Made by a program: the position numbers and the translations under genes
In this document: positions 1-6,815 of the stretch, in pieces
Numbering within the stretch: position 1 is the stretch's first letter
Layout of the letters: every line of letters begins with the position of its first letter
Assembly (NCBI GenBank): GCA_023379355.1
Contig: JAMCUD010000073.1
Coordinates: forward strand, 1-10,853
Direction: 5' to 3'
DNA from: Thermoplasmatota archaeon
Lineage (GTDB): Archaea; Thermoplasmatota; Thermoplasmata; Thermoplasmatales; Thermoplasmataceae
DNA length: 10,853 nucleotides
Notes under the pieces: generated by a model
What the model was told of the DNA's origin: nothing
Seen by the model: only the letters and a program-made list of their open reading frames with translations
Databases searched by the model: none

Positions 1-605
1 CCGAATCCAACCATTATTGATGATTTTGTTATAATACCGGGATGGTCTCTCCGAATTCCGGACAGTACACCGAGAGACTGATCGTAGCCGGCTCTGCCAT
101 CCCTCACAACTGGTGTGAGCCTCCTCACAGTCTCTATGTTATGAGCCACAACATCCGGTTTGCCCTCGATTACCCTGTTGACGAGTTCCATATCTCCCCT
201 GAAATCTGGAATCAGGACCTCAACCTTTACATTGAGCTTTTTAACCGATCTTATGACATCTGCGAAATGGCCTGCACCCTGGTCCTCCAGGTCATCCCGG
301 TCAACCGAGGTTATGACCACATAATCCAGTCCCATGATGCTGACAGATTCAGCAACCTTACGCGGTTCATCCGGGTCTAGCGGGGTCATCCCTCCATGCG
401 TAACGGAACAGAATCTGCACCCCCTGGAACAATTTCCACCCATAACCATGAAAGTGGCGGTTCCAGCGCCCCAGCATTCAGCAACATTCGGGCATCTGGC
501 CTCTTCACAAACGGTGTGAAGAGTTCTGACCCTCAGGGTGGATTTGATTCGTGAATAGGCCTCCCCTGAAGGGAGCGGGACTCTAAGGTAATCAGGCCTC
601 ACCAT
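1..605 (-). CDS. lipA: Lipoyl synthase, partial (C-terminus off the left edge)
   Basis: Radical-SAM enzyme that inserts two sulfurs into octanoyl groups on lipoyl-domain proteins (E2 of 2-oxoacid dehydrogenases, GcvH). On the minus strand the frame is open from ATG at 605-603 to the window edge (201 codons). It starts MVRPDYLRVPLPSGEAY, typical of LipA. The auxiliary-cluster motif Cx4Cx5C is C33/C38/C44 (CEEARCPNVAEC). The radical-SAM CxxxCxxC is C59/C63/C66 (CSRGCRFC). Later LipA hallmarks are present: VVITSVDRDDLEDQGAGHF, VEVLIPDFRGD, and VVAHNIETVRRLTPVVRD. An in-frame TGA two codons before the ATG fixes the start. The last third, about 80-110 residues including the conserved Ser of the RSSY-type motif that ligates the auxiliary cluster, lies outside the window. 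A TATA-like box 22-25 nt upstream and no Shine-Dalgarno suggest a leaderless transcript. Gene identity is near certain from the motifs. Confidence 0.96.
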   Translation of the reverse strand, partial: MVRPDYLRVPLPSGEAYSRIKSTLRVRTLHTVCEEARCPNVAECWGAGTATFMVMGGNCSRGCRFCSVTHGGMTPLDPDEPRKVAESVSIMGLDYVVITSVDRDDLEDQGAGHFADVIRSVKKLNVKVEVLIPDFRGDMELVNRVIEGKPDVVAHNIETVRRLTPVVRDGRAGYDQSLGVLSGIRRDHPGIITKSSIMVGF

Positions 606-620
606 TCAGTATGGGTTTGT

Positions 621-635
621 GATATTATAATTTTC
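621..635 (-). promoter_or_regulatory. Putative TATA box for leaderless lipA
   Basis: Read on the minus strand this is GAAAATTATAATATC. The A/T core is centred about 22-25 nt before the lipA ATG at 605, so transcription would start at or next to the ATG. No Shine-Dalgarno is visible, which fits leaderless initiation, common in Thermoplasmata. The promoter is an inference from spacing and composition. Confidence 0.55.
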
Positions 636-641
636 AGGAAT

Positions 642-678
642 TGGTATTTTTAACAGTATTTTTTCATATAAAATACCA
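642..678. repeat. 9-bp inverted repeat upstream of the lipA promoter
   Basis: TGGTATTTT at 642-650 is perfectly inverted as AAAATACCA at 670-678, with a 19-nt A/T-rich spacer. It lies immediately upstream of the lipA TATA-like box (minus-strand sense). It could be a regulator-binding dyad for lipA, or a 3' hairpin of the upstream membrane-protein transcript. Confidence 0.5.
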
Positions 679-706
679 GAAAGTAGGTAAAATTCATGAA
701 TCCCAG

Positions 707-734
707 ATAAACCACAATCAATAAACCATAATCA
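707..734. repeat. Two tandem copies of a 14-bp repeat
   Basis: ATAAACCACAATCA (707-720) is followed directly by ATAAACCATAATCA (721-734), with one mismatch in 14. The pair sits about 100-130 nt upstream of the lipA start and about 65-90 nt after the end of the 797-1231 gene. Iterons of this size can be regulator sites; no function is shown by the sequence. Confidence 0.6.
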
Positions 735-796
735 ATTTACAAAGTCAAAGATTTATGGTCGTTGATCTTCCTATGTTTACAGGACACGGAATGACA

Positions 797-1231
797 TCAA
801 GAAATTCCTATCTCAAGGCCACCAGTGTAGGTTTTATAGGGAAGCGAAAGTGTCAGCACGAGAATGGCGTTTGAATTGGCTTTGACATTTAGGGGCAGGT
901 TGGTGTGTAAAATATCAAAACCTATGGTATAAACTGACACAGAACTCAGTGTAACAGGACTGGAACCACTGTTATATATTGGAAGGGAAAATGTGGTCTG
1001 TCCACCTGAAGAGAGAGTGTGGAAGTTTTCCTGGTAGGTTCTGGAAACCATGGCACCATTTTCATCAATTGTTGCCTTGATATAAAGAACATTAACAGTT
1101 CCCCGCTCATTGTAGCCTGCAACTATGAAGACAGAAACGACAATTATGATAACTATTGCTATGGAGACTCCAAGCTTCTTCCTGTTTCTGTGAAAATCTG
1201 AGGGGTAATCGCTTTCCACAGGCTTCATCAT
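797..1231 (-). CDS. Single-pass membrane protein with beta-rich exported domain, hypothetical
   Basis: No family recognised. The product has a short basic cytosolic N-terminus (RNRKKLG), one strongly hydrophobic segment (VSIAIVIIIVVSVFIVAGY), and an exported domain of about 100 residues rich in Ser/Thr/Val strands (TFSLPIYNSGSSPVTLSSV) that looks like a small beta-sandwich. The basic-Gly-hydrophobic N-terminus vaguely resembles archaeal class III (pilin-type) signals, but no clear cleavage site is seen, so a simple anchor is the safer reading. An in-frame ATG at 1243 would add MPFS, but it is only about 10 nt from the TATA-like box at 1249-1260. The tandem ATG ATG at 1231 and 1228 sits about 23-26 nt from that box, so a leaderless start there is preferred (144 aa). 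The gene is monocistronic and divergent from the EMO-like gene. Confidence 0.72.
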   Translation of the reverse strand: MMKPVESDYPSDFHRNRKKLGVSIAIVIIIVVSVFIVAGYNERGTVNVLYIKATIDENGAMVSRTYQENFHTLSSGGQTTFSLPIYNSGSSPVTLSSVSVYTIGFDILHTNLPLNVKANSNAILVLTLSLPYKTYTGGLEIGIS

Positions 1232-1248
1232 GGAAAATGGCATCTACC

Positions 1249-1260
1249 ATATTTAAAATT
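1249..1260 (-). promoter_or_regulatory. Putative TATA box for the 797-1231 gene
   Basis: Read on the minus strand, AATTTTAAATAT is centred near 1254. A start 26 nt downstream falls at about 1228, exactly on the second of two tandem ATG codons. This decides the start in favour of 1231/1228 over the ATG at 1243. Confidence 0.5.
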
Positions 1261-1280
1261 CATCTTTCCCGCCATGGGAA

Positions 1281-1293
1281 TAATAATTATAGT
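1281..1293 (+). promoter_or_regulatory. Putative TATA box for the EMO-like gene
   Basis: TAATAATTATAG is centred near 1287, about 25 nt before the ATG at 1313. It supports a leaderless start at 1313 rather than at the in-frame ATG at 1274, which lies upstream of this box. It is part of a short divergent promoter region shared with the 797-1231 gene. Confidence 0.45.
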
Positions 1294-1312
1294 TCCCTGC
1301 CAATTGGGATGC

Positions 1313-3298
1313 ATGGGAATCCCGGTTGCCAGCCAGACGCTGTTCTATGTAAATACCCAGGAACTGGTAGCAGACTATGTTATTTCTTTTGCTGCACTGG
1401 CTTTCATAATAATATGGTGGTATCGGACATATGCGAAAATGGGTGTAACTGCAGGACCTATGTGGAATTACTTTCGCCGCAACTGGAAGACCGTGATAAA
1501 ACAGGTCTTTTCATATGGTTTCTTTCATCAGAAGAATGTAAAGAACAGATATGCAGGAATAATGCATCTGCTGATTTCATTCGGCATTCTCATACTTTTC
1601 ATTGCCACTTCCCTCATTTTTCTATCCCATGACATACTGAAGCCTCTGGCTCATCAGGGAATCCTCGTGGGTGACTTTTACCTTAATTTCGAAGTATGGG
1701 CAAACATCGGGGGCGTGATGCTGACAGCCGGAATCCTGATGGGATTCTACAGACGGTTAAGGAGAAAGACCAGGCTTGACACAAAGGATGAAGATTACAT
1801 CATCCTTGCTTCTCTGCTTGTTCTGGCACTGGAAGGTTTCTTTCTGGGGGCGCTGAAGGTTTATCTCATAAGGGTCCCTTATGACCAGTACAGGTTTGTG
1901 GAATGGTTGCTTAGCTATTTTTATGGAGTTTTCGGGTTGAATCTGTCCAGCGGAATATTGATCTACAGGTGGATGTGGATAATACATGTTCTGACGGCAT
2001 TCGCAATAGTTGCCTATCTGCCCTTTTCAAAGCTTTCTCATATGATACTCTCACTGACAACTATCGGAGCAAAAAATATCAGGAAGAGAGGGGAAATGCC
2101 CACTCCATTTGTTCTCTCAGAAGCCCTTGAATCAGGAAATTTCGATTTCAAGGTTGGAACTAAAACGGTTTCAGACATCAGGACAACATCGAAGATCGAC
2201 GCCCTTGCCTGCACAGATTGCGGAAGATGCGAGAGATCCTGCCCGGCATTCCTCTCAGGCACAGATCTAAGCCCCAGAGCGTTGGTGCAGAACATTAAGA
2301 AGAACGTATATTCCGACGTTGAGATAGTTCCCAACCTTCTCACAGAAAATGCATCATGGTCATGCACCACGTGTCAGGCTTGTGTGGAGGAATGCCCGGT
2401 TCTTATAGACCCACACTCTTTCGTGATGGAAGCAAGAAAGAATCTGGTCATGGAGAACCGGTTCGACAAGCTCACCAGCCAGTATTTCAACAATCTTACC
2501 AATACGCAGAATCCCATGGGAAATTCTCCATCAGACAGGGATGCCCTGCTTGAAATTGCACCTCCATTTGATGACACAAAGGACGTTCTTTACTGGGTCG
2601 GATGCATGGGTGTATTTGATCCCAGAGACAATAAAACTACCAGGACTATTCTCGACCTGCTGAACAAAGCCGGGGTAAATTATGGTATACTTGGATCAGG
2701 GGAGAAATGCAATGGTGAAACCGCCCGAAGAATGGGAGAGGAAGGCAGGTATCAGGAGTTGGTCCTTCAGAATATGGAAACTTTCACGGGCAAAAACGTG
2801 AAGAAAATCATAACTGCCTGTCCTCATTGCATGAACACCTTCAGGAATGAGTATTCGAAATTCGGCCTTAAGGCTGAAGTTGTTCACCACAGTCAATTTC
2901 TCTCCGACCTCGTCAAAGAGGGGAAACTGAAGGTCAAAAATTCAAATCAATCCATAACCCTTCACGATCCATGTTATTTGGGAAGAATCAACGGCGAATA
3001 TGATAATACAAGGAATATAGTTAAAAGTACAGGAAACCTTGTGGAGATGGCTCGTTCAAAACAGAAGAGCATGTGCTGTGGGGCTGGTGGGGGAAATTAC
3101 TGGTATAAGGTCGAGGGCCAGGAAAAGGTAAGTTCCCTCAGAATAAAGCAGGCGATTGAGACAAGGGCAAATAAACTGGCAGTTGCCTGTCCGTTCTGCA
3201 TGCCAATGCTTCAGGATGCATTATCCGGGACAGATTCTGCAGGTAAAATGGAGATAAAGGACGTTGCAGAGCTCATAAGCGAGAACCTTGCAGAATGA
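1313..3298 (+). CDS. EMO-like ETF:quinone oxidoreductase (NarI-like membrane domain fused to 4Fe-4S and two CCG domains)
   Basis: Probably takes electrons from reduced EtfAB and passes them to the membrane quinone pool. From the 1313 start (661 aa) the domains are: an N-terminal NarI-like membrane domain with about five TM helices (about 21-37, 81-104, 127-145, 165-185, 211-237) and His residues suited to heme b (H85, H106, H225, H243); two 4Fe-4S motifs, CTDCGRCERSC (C300/303/306/310) and CTTCQACVEEC (C351/354/357/361); then two CCG (DUF224) domains. The first CCG domain has C431, C466, C503, C506, with CNG in place of CCG. The second is complete: C554, C588-C589, C626, C629. This architecture matches the EMO/DUF224 proteins linked to EtfAB in syntrophic fatty-acid oxidisers and actinobacterial EtfD. 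HdrD, DsrK or GlpC homologs share the CCG part, but the fused membrane domain and etfBA next door favour the ETF partner. An in-frame ATG at 1274 would add 13 residues. The end is tail-to-tail with etfA, 8 bp apart. Confidence 0.85.
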   Translation: MGIPVASQTLFYVNTQELVADYVISFAALAFIIIWWYRTYAKMGVTAGPMWNYFRRNWKTVIKQVFSYGFFHQKNVKNRYAGIMHLLISFGILILFIATSLIFLSHDILKPLAHQGILVGDFYLNFEVWANIGGVMLTAGILMGFYRRLRRKTRLDTKDEDYIILASLLVLALEGFFLGALKVYLIRVPYDQYRFVEWLLSYFYGVFGLNLSSGILIYRWMWIIHVLTAFAIVAYLPFSKLSHMILSLTTIGAKNIRKRGEMPTPFVLSEALESGNFDFKVGTKTVSDIRTTSKIDALACTDCGRCERSCPAFLSGTDLSPRALVQNIKKNVYSDVEIVPNLLTENASWSCTTCQACVEECPVLIDPHSFVMEARKNLVMENRFDKLTSQYFNNLTNTQNPMGNSPSDRDALLEIAPPFDDTKDVLYWVGCMGVFDPRDNKTTRTILDLLNKAGVNYGILGSGEKCNGETARRMGEEGRYQELVLQNMETFTGKNVKKIITACPHCMNTFRNEYSKFGLKAEVVHHSQFLSDLVKEGKLKVKNSNQSITLHDPCYLGRINGEYDNTRNIVKSTGNLVEMARSKQKSMCCGAGGGNYWYKVEGQEKVSSLRIKQAIETRANKLAVACPFCMPMLQDALSGTDSAGKMEIKDVAELISENLAE

Positions 3299-3306
3299 GT
3301 GGAATC

Positions 3307-4194
3307 TCAGGACGAGATTTTCTCATTCAGCTTCTGGACCACTGTAAACATGTCACCGACAACTCCGTAGTCCGCCTCTTCAAAGATTGGTGCTGACTTA
3401 TCCTTGTTCACTGCCACAACGACTTTTGAATTCCTCATTCCTGCAATGTGCTGAATCTGCCCCGAAATTCCCAGTGCAACATAGAGCTTTGGTTGGACCT
3501 TCTTTCCTGAGAGCCCAACCTGTCTGTCTTCGCTGAGCCATCCATAATCGAGGCAGACAGGCCTTGAACCCGCGATCTCCCCATGTATAGCCCTGGCGAA
3601 CGGTTCAATTTTAGAAAGATTTTCCTTATTTCCAAGCCCTCTTCCAACAGAGACTATGATACCTGCCTTTTCTATATCCACAGATCCTGACTTCTTCTCG
3701 ATTGTTCCTACTACGGATATACTGGATTTCATGGTGGATAACTCTTCCACCGGTGGGTTCCCGGGTTTTTCTGTGGCTTCTGCAATTCCCGGTGCTGAAA
3801 CAAGGATCTTTGCACCTGACTTCTCTGTTATGAGGCTTTTACCGCCATAGAAGAACCTGGAGGTTGTTATTGTTCCGTTCTCCTGAGTTACACTGTTGAC
3901 CTCAGAGACTGCATACAGGCCGGCCTTGAACGAAAGCATGCCGGCAATTTCCCTGCCGCGTACCGAGGTCCCTATTACTATCAGATCATACGGATCTTTT
4001 TTCTGGAGGTCGGTAATGACGACTGCAAGTGAATCTGAAAGAATGGGTGGTTTTACTGAAAAGACTTTTGCGGGTCCAAATTTTTTAACAAAATCAGGAT
4101 TGGTTGTGATTACATGGACCTCGTCCGTATCTCTGAATCTGGTGACGATCTGTGAAAGAAGTGCATCGATGTCCGAAAAGGCAAGTATCTTCAT
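3307..4194 (-). CDS. etfA: Electron transfer flavoprotein, alpha subunit
   Basis: FAD-carrying subunit of the cytosolic EtfAB heterodimer that accepts electrons from acyl-CoA dehydrogenases. The protein is 295 aa, a little short for EtfA (about 310-330). The C-terminal FAD domain is fully recognisable: VGRGLG (183-188), GSRPVCLDYGW (209-219), QVGLSGK (225-231), GISGQIQH (242-249), AVNKDKSAPIF (261-271) and EADYGVVGD (273-281). The N-terminal domain (1-150) is divergent but keeps the alpha/beta layout (YDLIVIGTSVRGREIAG at 69-85). The ATG overlaps the etfB stop as ATGA (4194-4191), which implies translational coupling and equimolar synthesis. The gene ends 8 bp from the convergent EMO-like gene. 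Assignment is secure. Whether the ETF is of the ordinary or the bifurcating type cannot be settled by eye, but no fixC or fixX is present in the window. Confidence 0.95.
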   Translation of the reverse strand: MKILAFSDIDALLSQIVTRFRDTDEVHVITTNPDFVKKFGPAKVFSVKPPILSDSLAVVITDLQKKDPYDLIVIGTSVRGREIAGMLSFKAGLYAVSEVNSVTQENGTITTSRFFYGGKSLITEKSGAKILVSAPGIAEATEKPGNPPVEELSTMKSSISVVGTIEKKSGSVDIEKAGIIVSVGRGLGNKENLSKIEPFARAIHGEIAGSRPVCLDYGWLSEDRQVGLSGKKVQPKLYVALGISGQIQHIAGMRNSKVVVAVNKDKSAPIFEEADYGVVGDMFTVVQKLNEKISS

Positions 4195-4937
4195 TTTATA
4201 GCCTCCTTTATTATTTTAGCGACTTCCTCCACTCCCTTGTCCATATCCTCAAAGATCAATCTCTTCCTGTCGCTCTTCGGAGCTCTGTTTGAAATAACTG
4301 TTACTTCTGGTTTTTTCAAATCACTGGCAGCGGTCTGGTTTATGGGTTTCCGTCCCGCAGCCATGATCTGAAGAACAGGTGGTAACCTTGGCTGGTTTAT
4401 CTCCTGTGCAACAGAGATAATCGCTGGAATGCTGGCGGATATCTCCATGTTATCATTTTCCATAGCGGACACAACTTTCACTTCCCCATCCTCTGGTTTA
4501 ATTTCAATAGCGTTCCCCAGTAAAGGCTCACCTGTAATAGAGGCAATCATACCTGCAAGAAGTCCTGTGTAGGTGTCTGCCGACTGGTTACCCAATATCA
4601 CCAGATCATGGGGGATCTCCTTCAGCTTAGCTGCAAGAACTGAGGCAGTCAGCGAAGGGTAGTTGCCTGGGTAACCAGTGATCAGATGCCCCTCATCTAC
4701 TCCCATGGCATAGGATTCTTTTATCACTGATGTGGATTTTTCACTCCCAAAGCAAATTGCAGTGACTTTTCCACCGTTCTTCTCTTTTATTCTCACAGCG
4801 GCCTCAACAGCATTCTTGCTGAGGTTCTCCATTCTCATCGGAACCCTGTCCAGAAGCGGTTCGCCGGAGTTAGGGTCTGTCTTCATCTGATCGATATCAG
4901 GAATCTGTTTAATCAGTACAGTTATGTTATATGGCAT
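4191..4937 (-). CDS. etfB: Electron transfer flavoprotein, beta subunit
   Basis: AMP-binding (or, in bifurcating types, second-FAD) subunit of EtfAB, which also carries the loop that docks on acyl-CoA dehydrogenases. From ATG at 4937-4935 the protein is 248 aa (MPYNITVLIKQIPD), the normal EtfB length. Family features are the N-terminal strand ITVLIKQIPD, MENLSKNAVEAAVRIKE (35-51), AMGVDEGHLI (77-86), DLVILGNQSADTYTGLLAG (111-129), and the recognition-loop region INQPRLPPVLQIMAA (180-194). The frame stays open to an ATG at 5024, but the extra 29 residues match nothing in the family and overlap the TATA-like box at 4970-4982, so the later start is preferred. A purine-rich GAGGGA lies about 5 nt before it. 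First gene of the etfBA pair; its stop overlaps the etfA start by 4 nt. Confidence 0.95.
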   Translation of the reverse strand: MPYNITVLIKQIPDIDQMKTDPNSGEPLLDRVPMRMENLSKNAVEAAVRIKEKNGGKVTAICFGSEKSTSVIKESYAMGVDEGHLITGYPGNYPSLTASVLAAKLKEIPHDLVILGNQSADTYTGLLAGMIASITGEPLLGNAIEIKPEDGEVKVVSAMENDNMEISASIPAIISVAQEINQPRLPPVLQIMAAGRKPINQTAASDLKKPEVTVISNRAPKSDRKRLIFEDMDKGVEEVAKIIKEAIK

Positions 4938-4969
4938 TCGGTCCCTCTTTTTCTTTAGGGCATTCATAA

Positions 4970-4982
4970 CTTTATATTTTTC
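4970..4982 (-). promoter_or_regulatory. Putative TATA box for etfBA
   Basis: Read on the minus strand, GGAAAAATATAAA is centred near 4975. Transcription would begin near 4949, leaving a leader of about 12 nt that contains GAGGGA before the ATG at 4937. Supports the shorter EtfB start. Confidence 0.5.
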
Positions 4983-4993
4983 CAAATTCTCAA

Positions 4994-5008
4994 TGGCAAA
5001 ATATGCCA
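4994..5008. promoter_or_regulatory. TGGCA-N5-TGCCA dyad upstream of etfBA
   Basis: A perfect 5-bp inverted repeat, TGGCA (4994-4998) and TGCCA (5004-5008), begins 12 bp upstream of the etfB TATA-like box and 57 nt upstream of the ATG. A dyad with the same half-sites but a 7-nt spacer lies at a matching position upstream of the 9086-9562 gene. Candidate activator site; speculative. Confidence 0.3.
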
Positions 5009-5388
5009 CGGCAGAAATTATCACTCACGCAGCGAGCGTTGCTGTTTAAGGATCTTCGCCATAATTTGTTTCTCAAATCTTTTTATGTTAAAAAGCCCAA
5101 ATGCAGACTATTTCCATAGATATTCGGGAAAAGAAAAACATTACGATGGGATTTATCATTCACTTTCATTTAATTTATGTGACAATTGGTATTAACTTGC
5201 GAAATTAACCAGTTACTGAAATAGAAATCCAATAGTGGCGCTGAAATAATTCCCGGTGTTCCATTCATTCTCATGATTACAGTGGTTTTCTCCTGGTTCC
5301 TATCACGGTGCTGCCTGAAACTGCAATTTATCAGGTGACTGGATGAAATGTTTCTCAGTTGATAGTATATGGGTTGCGCAGACGTTCC

Positions 5389-5419
5389 ACCGGAAAAATC
5401 AGTTGGGATATATTCCGGT
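5389..5419. repeat. 7-bp inverted repeat in the etfB-thiolase intergenic region
   Basis: ACCGGAA (5389-5395) is perfectly inverted as TTCCGGT (5413-5419) around a 17-nt spacer. It is more G/C-rich than its surroundings, which draws attention. No function is evident. Confidence 0.4.
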
Positions 5420-5547
5420 CTGTTTAATTCTTGATATATACCTCCAGCGAACAACATGATACTAAACGAAAGGAGTATTCATATTAAGCATCATCGACCT
5501 TTGTGATAGGATCAAGCAATAATTTCCCGGATTTGAAAATAGGGCGA

Positions 5548-5585
5548 AACATTTTGGATAAATTACCAGAAATACCTGAAATGTT
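5548..5585. repeat. 7-bp inverted repeat just upstream of the thiolase TATA box
   Basis: AACATTT (5548-5554) and AAATGTT (5579-5585) form a perfect dyad with a 24-nt spacer. The right arm touches the TATA-like box at 5587-5597, where a bound regulator could block or recruit the transcription machinery. In A/T-rich DNA a chance match is possible. Confidence 0.3.
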
Positions 5586-5586
5586 A

Positions 5587-5597
5587 TCTATATATTG
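5587..5597 (+). promoter_or_regulatory. Putative TATA box for the thiolase operon
   Basis: TCTATATATTG is centred near 5592, 30 nt before the ATG at 5622. The predicted transcript starts within about 4 nt of the ATG, essentially leaderless. It supports 5622 over the upstream in-frame TTG at 5595, which lies inside the box. Confidence 0.55.
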
Positions 5598-5621
5598 TTC
5601 ATTATTGGATGGTTGAGTTCT

Positions 5622-6815
5622 ATGAGTGATGATAATGAAGTTTATCTGGTGGATTTTAGAAGAAGCCCATTCTCCAGGGCAAGACCCAATGACCCTGATA
5701 AGGATGTCTTTAACACAGTAAGGATGGACGAGGTTCTGGGAAATCTTATAAAATCTTCTGTAGAAGATACAGGAATCAGGCCTGGTGACATTGACGATGT
5801 GATAGTGGGTTGTGCACTTCAGACTGGTGAAAACTGGCTGTACGGTGGAAGACATCCAGTATTTCTGGCCGGCCTTCCTTTCAATGTCCCATCAATGGCA
5901 ATGGACAGGGCATGTGCCTCTTCCCTTAATGCCATATCAATTGGGGCGATGGAAATAATGACTGGTTCATCCGATGTGGTTATTGCGGGTGGAATGGAAC
6001 ATATGACCCATGTTCCGCTCGCAAACAACGATGCCCTTAAGCCGAACCTCAAACTCCTGCTTCGCCCTGAGTTCAGGAAGTATGACATGAACACCTCCTA
6101 TAACATGGGTCTGACAGCAGAGAAGCTTGCATCCTTAAAGGGCATAAGCAGGGAGGATATGGACTTGTATTCAGTGGAAAGCCACAGAAGGGCAGCGGCC
6201 GCACTTGACAGCAATTACCTGAGTGGTGAAATTAAGCCGGTTGAAGTGGAAAAGGACGGAGACCTCGTCAAAATAAAAGATGACCAGAGTATCAGGAGGG
6301 GAACATCCATGGAGGGGCTATCCAAGTTGCCACCAGCTTTCAGGAAAGATGGTGTCATCACTGCAGGAAATTCCTCACCCCTAAATGCGGGGGCCGCAAT
6401 GGACGTCCTTATGTCAGGAAAGAAGCTGCGTGAATACGGGCTTACGCCAATGGCAAGAATAACAGGTTTCGCCTGGGCTGCTGTGGATCCAAGCATAATG
6501 GGCGAGGGACCAGTGCCGGCAAGCAAAAAGCTCCTCAACAGAATGGGAATGGAAGCATCTGATATCGATCTCTGGGAGATCAACGAGGCATTTGCGGTCG
6601 TGGCGCTGAATGCCATGAAGGAACTCGGCCTAGATCATGAAAAGGTAAACATCCATGGGGGAGGGATATCGATAGGCCACCCTCTGGGTGCAACAGGCGC
6701 AAGAATAACCGGGACTCTGGCAAGAGAACTGAAGCAGACTGGGAAAAAGAAGGGTGTAGCCACCCTATGTGTCGGAGGAGGGCAAGGTTATTCAATCATG
6801 CTGGAGCGTGATTAG
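5622..6815 (+). CDS. Acetyl-CoA acyltransferase (thiolase), beta-oxidation type
   Basis: Catalyses thiolytic cleavage of 3-ketoacyl-CoA to acetyl-CoA and a shortened acyl-CoA; the reverse condensation is possible in vitro for the family. The protein is 397 aa, the normal length for FadA/AtoB-type thiolases. The nucleophile Cys is C98 in DRACASSLNA. The C-terminal triad motifs are complete: NEAF (321-324), H353 in GHPLGATGAR and C383 in CVGGGQG. VIAGGMEHMTH is also a thiolase hallmark. The full C-terminal motif set argues for the canonical catabolic family rather than the SCP2-like archaeal thiolases that work with HMG-CoA synthase and a DUF35 protein, neither of which is present. ATG 5622 is chosen because of the TATA spacing. 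It is the first gene of a three-gene operon: its TAG is directly followed by the GTG of the first acyl-CoA dehydrogenase. Chain-length preference cannot be read from the sequence. Confidence 0.93.
   Translation: MSDDNEVYLVDFRRSPFSRARPNDPDKDVFNTVRMDEVLGNLIKSSVEDTGIRPGDIDDVIVGCALQTGENWLYGGRHPVFLAGLPFNVPSMAMDRACASSLNAISIGAMEIMTGSSDVVIAGGMEHMTHVPLANNDALKPNLKLLLRPEFRKYDMNTSYNMGLTAEKLASLKGISREDMDLYSVESHRRAAAALDSNYLSGEIKPVEVEKDGDLVKIKDDQSIRRGTSMEGLSKLPPAFRKDGVITAGNSSPLNAGAAMDVLMSGKKLREYGLTPMARITGFAWAAVDPSIMGEGPVPASKKLLNRMGMEASDIDLWEINEAFAVVALNAMKELGLDHEKVNIHGGGISIGHPLGATGARITGTLARELKQTGKKKGVATLCVGGGQGYSIMLERD

Larger units (their letters stand above)
4938..5621. other. 684-nt divergent intergenic region between etfBA and the thiolase operon
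   Basis: Non-coding as far as can be judged. It holds the etfBA promoter on the left and the thiolase promoter on the right, plus three dyads: TGGCA/TGCCA (4994-5008), ACCGGAA/TTCCGGT (5389-5395 and 5413-5419), and AACATTT/AAATGTT (5548-5554 and 5579-5585, next to the thiolase TATA box). Open frames here (for example 5170-5457 minus, 95 codons) have no recognisable family, no promoter or ribosome-binding site, and unlikely composition. The length is unusual for such a compact genome, so extended regulation or an unannotated RNA is possible, but no tRNA or known RNA fold was recognised. Confidence 0.55.

Noticed and set aside
42..519. Two plus-strand open frames at the left end (112 and 61 codons)
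   Set aside because: They lie opposite the lipoyl synthase gene, whose minus-strand frame shows all LipA motifs; the plus-strand products match nothing.
1313..3298. Heterodisulfide reductase HdrD or glycolate/lactate oxidase Fe-S subunit
   Set aside because: The CCG and 4Fe-4S parts are shared, but the fused NarI-like membrane domain and the adjacent etfBA and acyl-CoA dehydrogenases fit the EMO/EtfD type better.
4938..5024. 29-residue N-terminal extension of EtfB
   Set aside because: Not found in the EtfB family layout, and it overlaps the TATA-like box; the ATG at 4937 gives the normal start MPYNITVLIKQIPD.
5170..5457. 95-codon minus-strand open frame in the etfB-thiolase spacer
   Set aside because: No recognisable family, no ribosome-binding site or TATA-like box at the right distance, Asn/Ser/His-rich product unlike its neighbours, and no coupling to another gene. 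Kept only as part of the spacer description.
5595..5621. TTG start nine codons upstream of the thiolase ATG
   Set aside because: It falls inside the TATA-like box and adds residues not typical of thiolases.
5622..6815. Mevalonate-pathway (SCP2-like) archaeal thiolase
   Set aside because: Full canonical C-terminal motifs and the operon with acyl-CoA dehydrogenases, with no HMG-CoA synthase or DUF35 gene, indicate the catabolic type.
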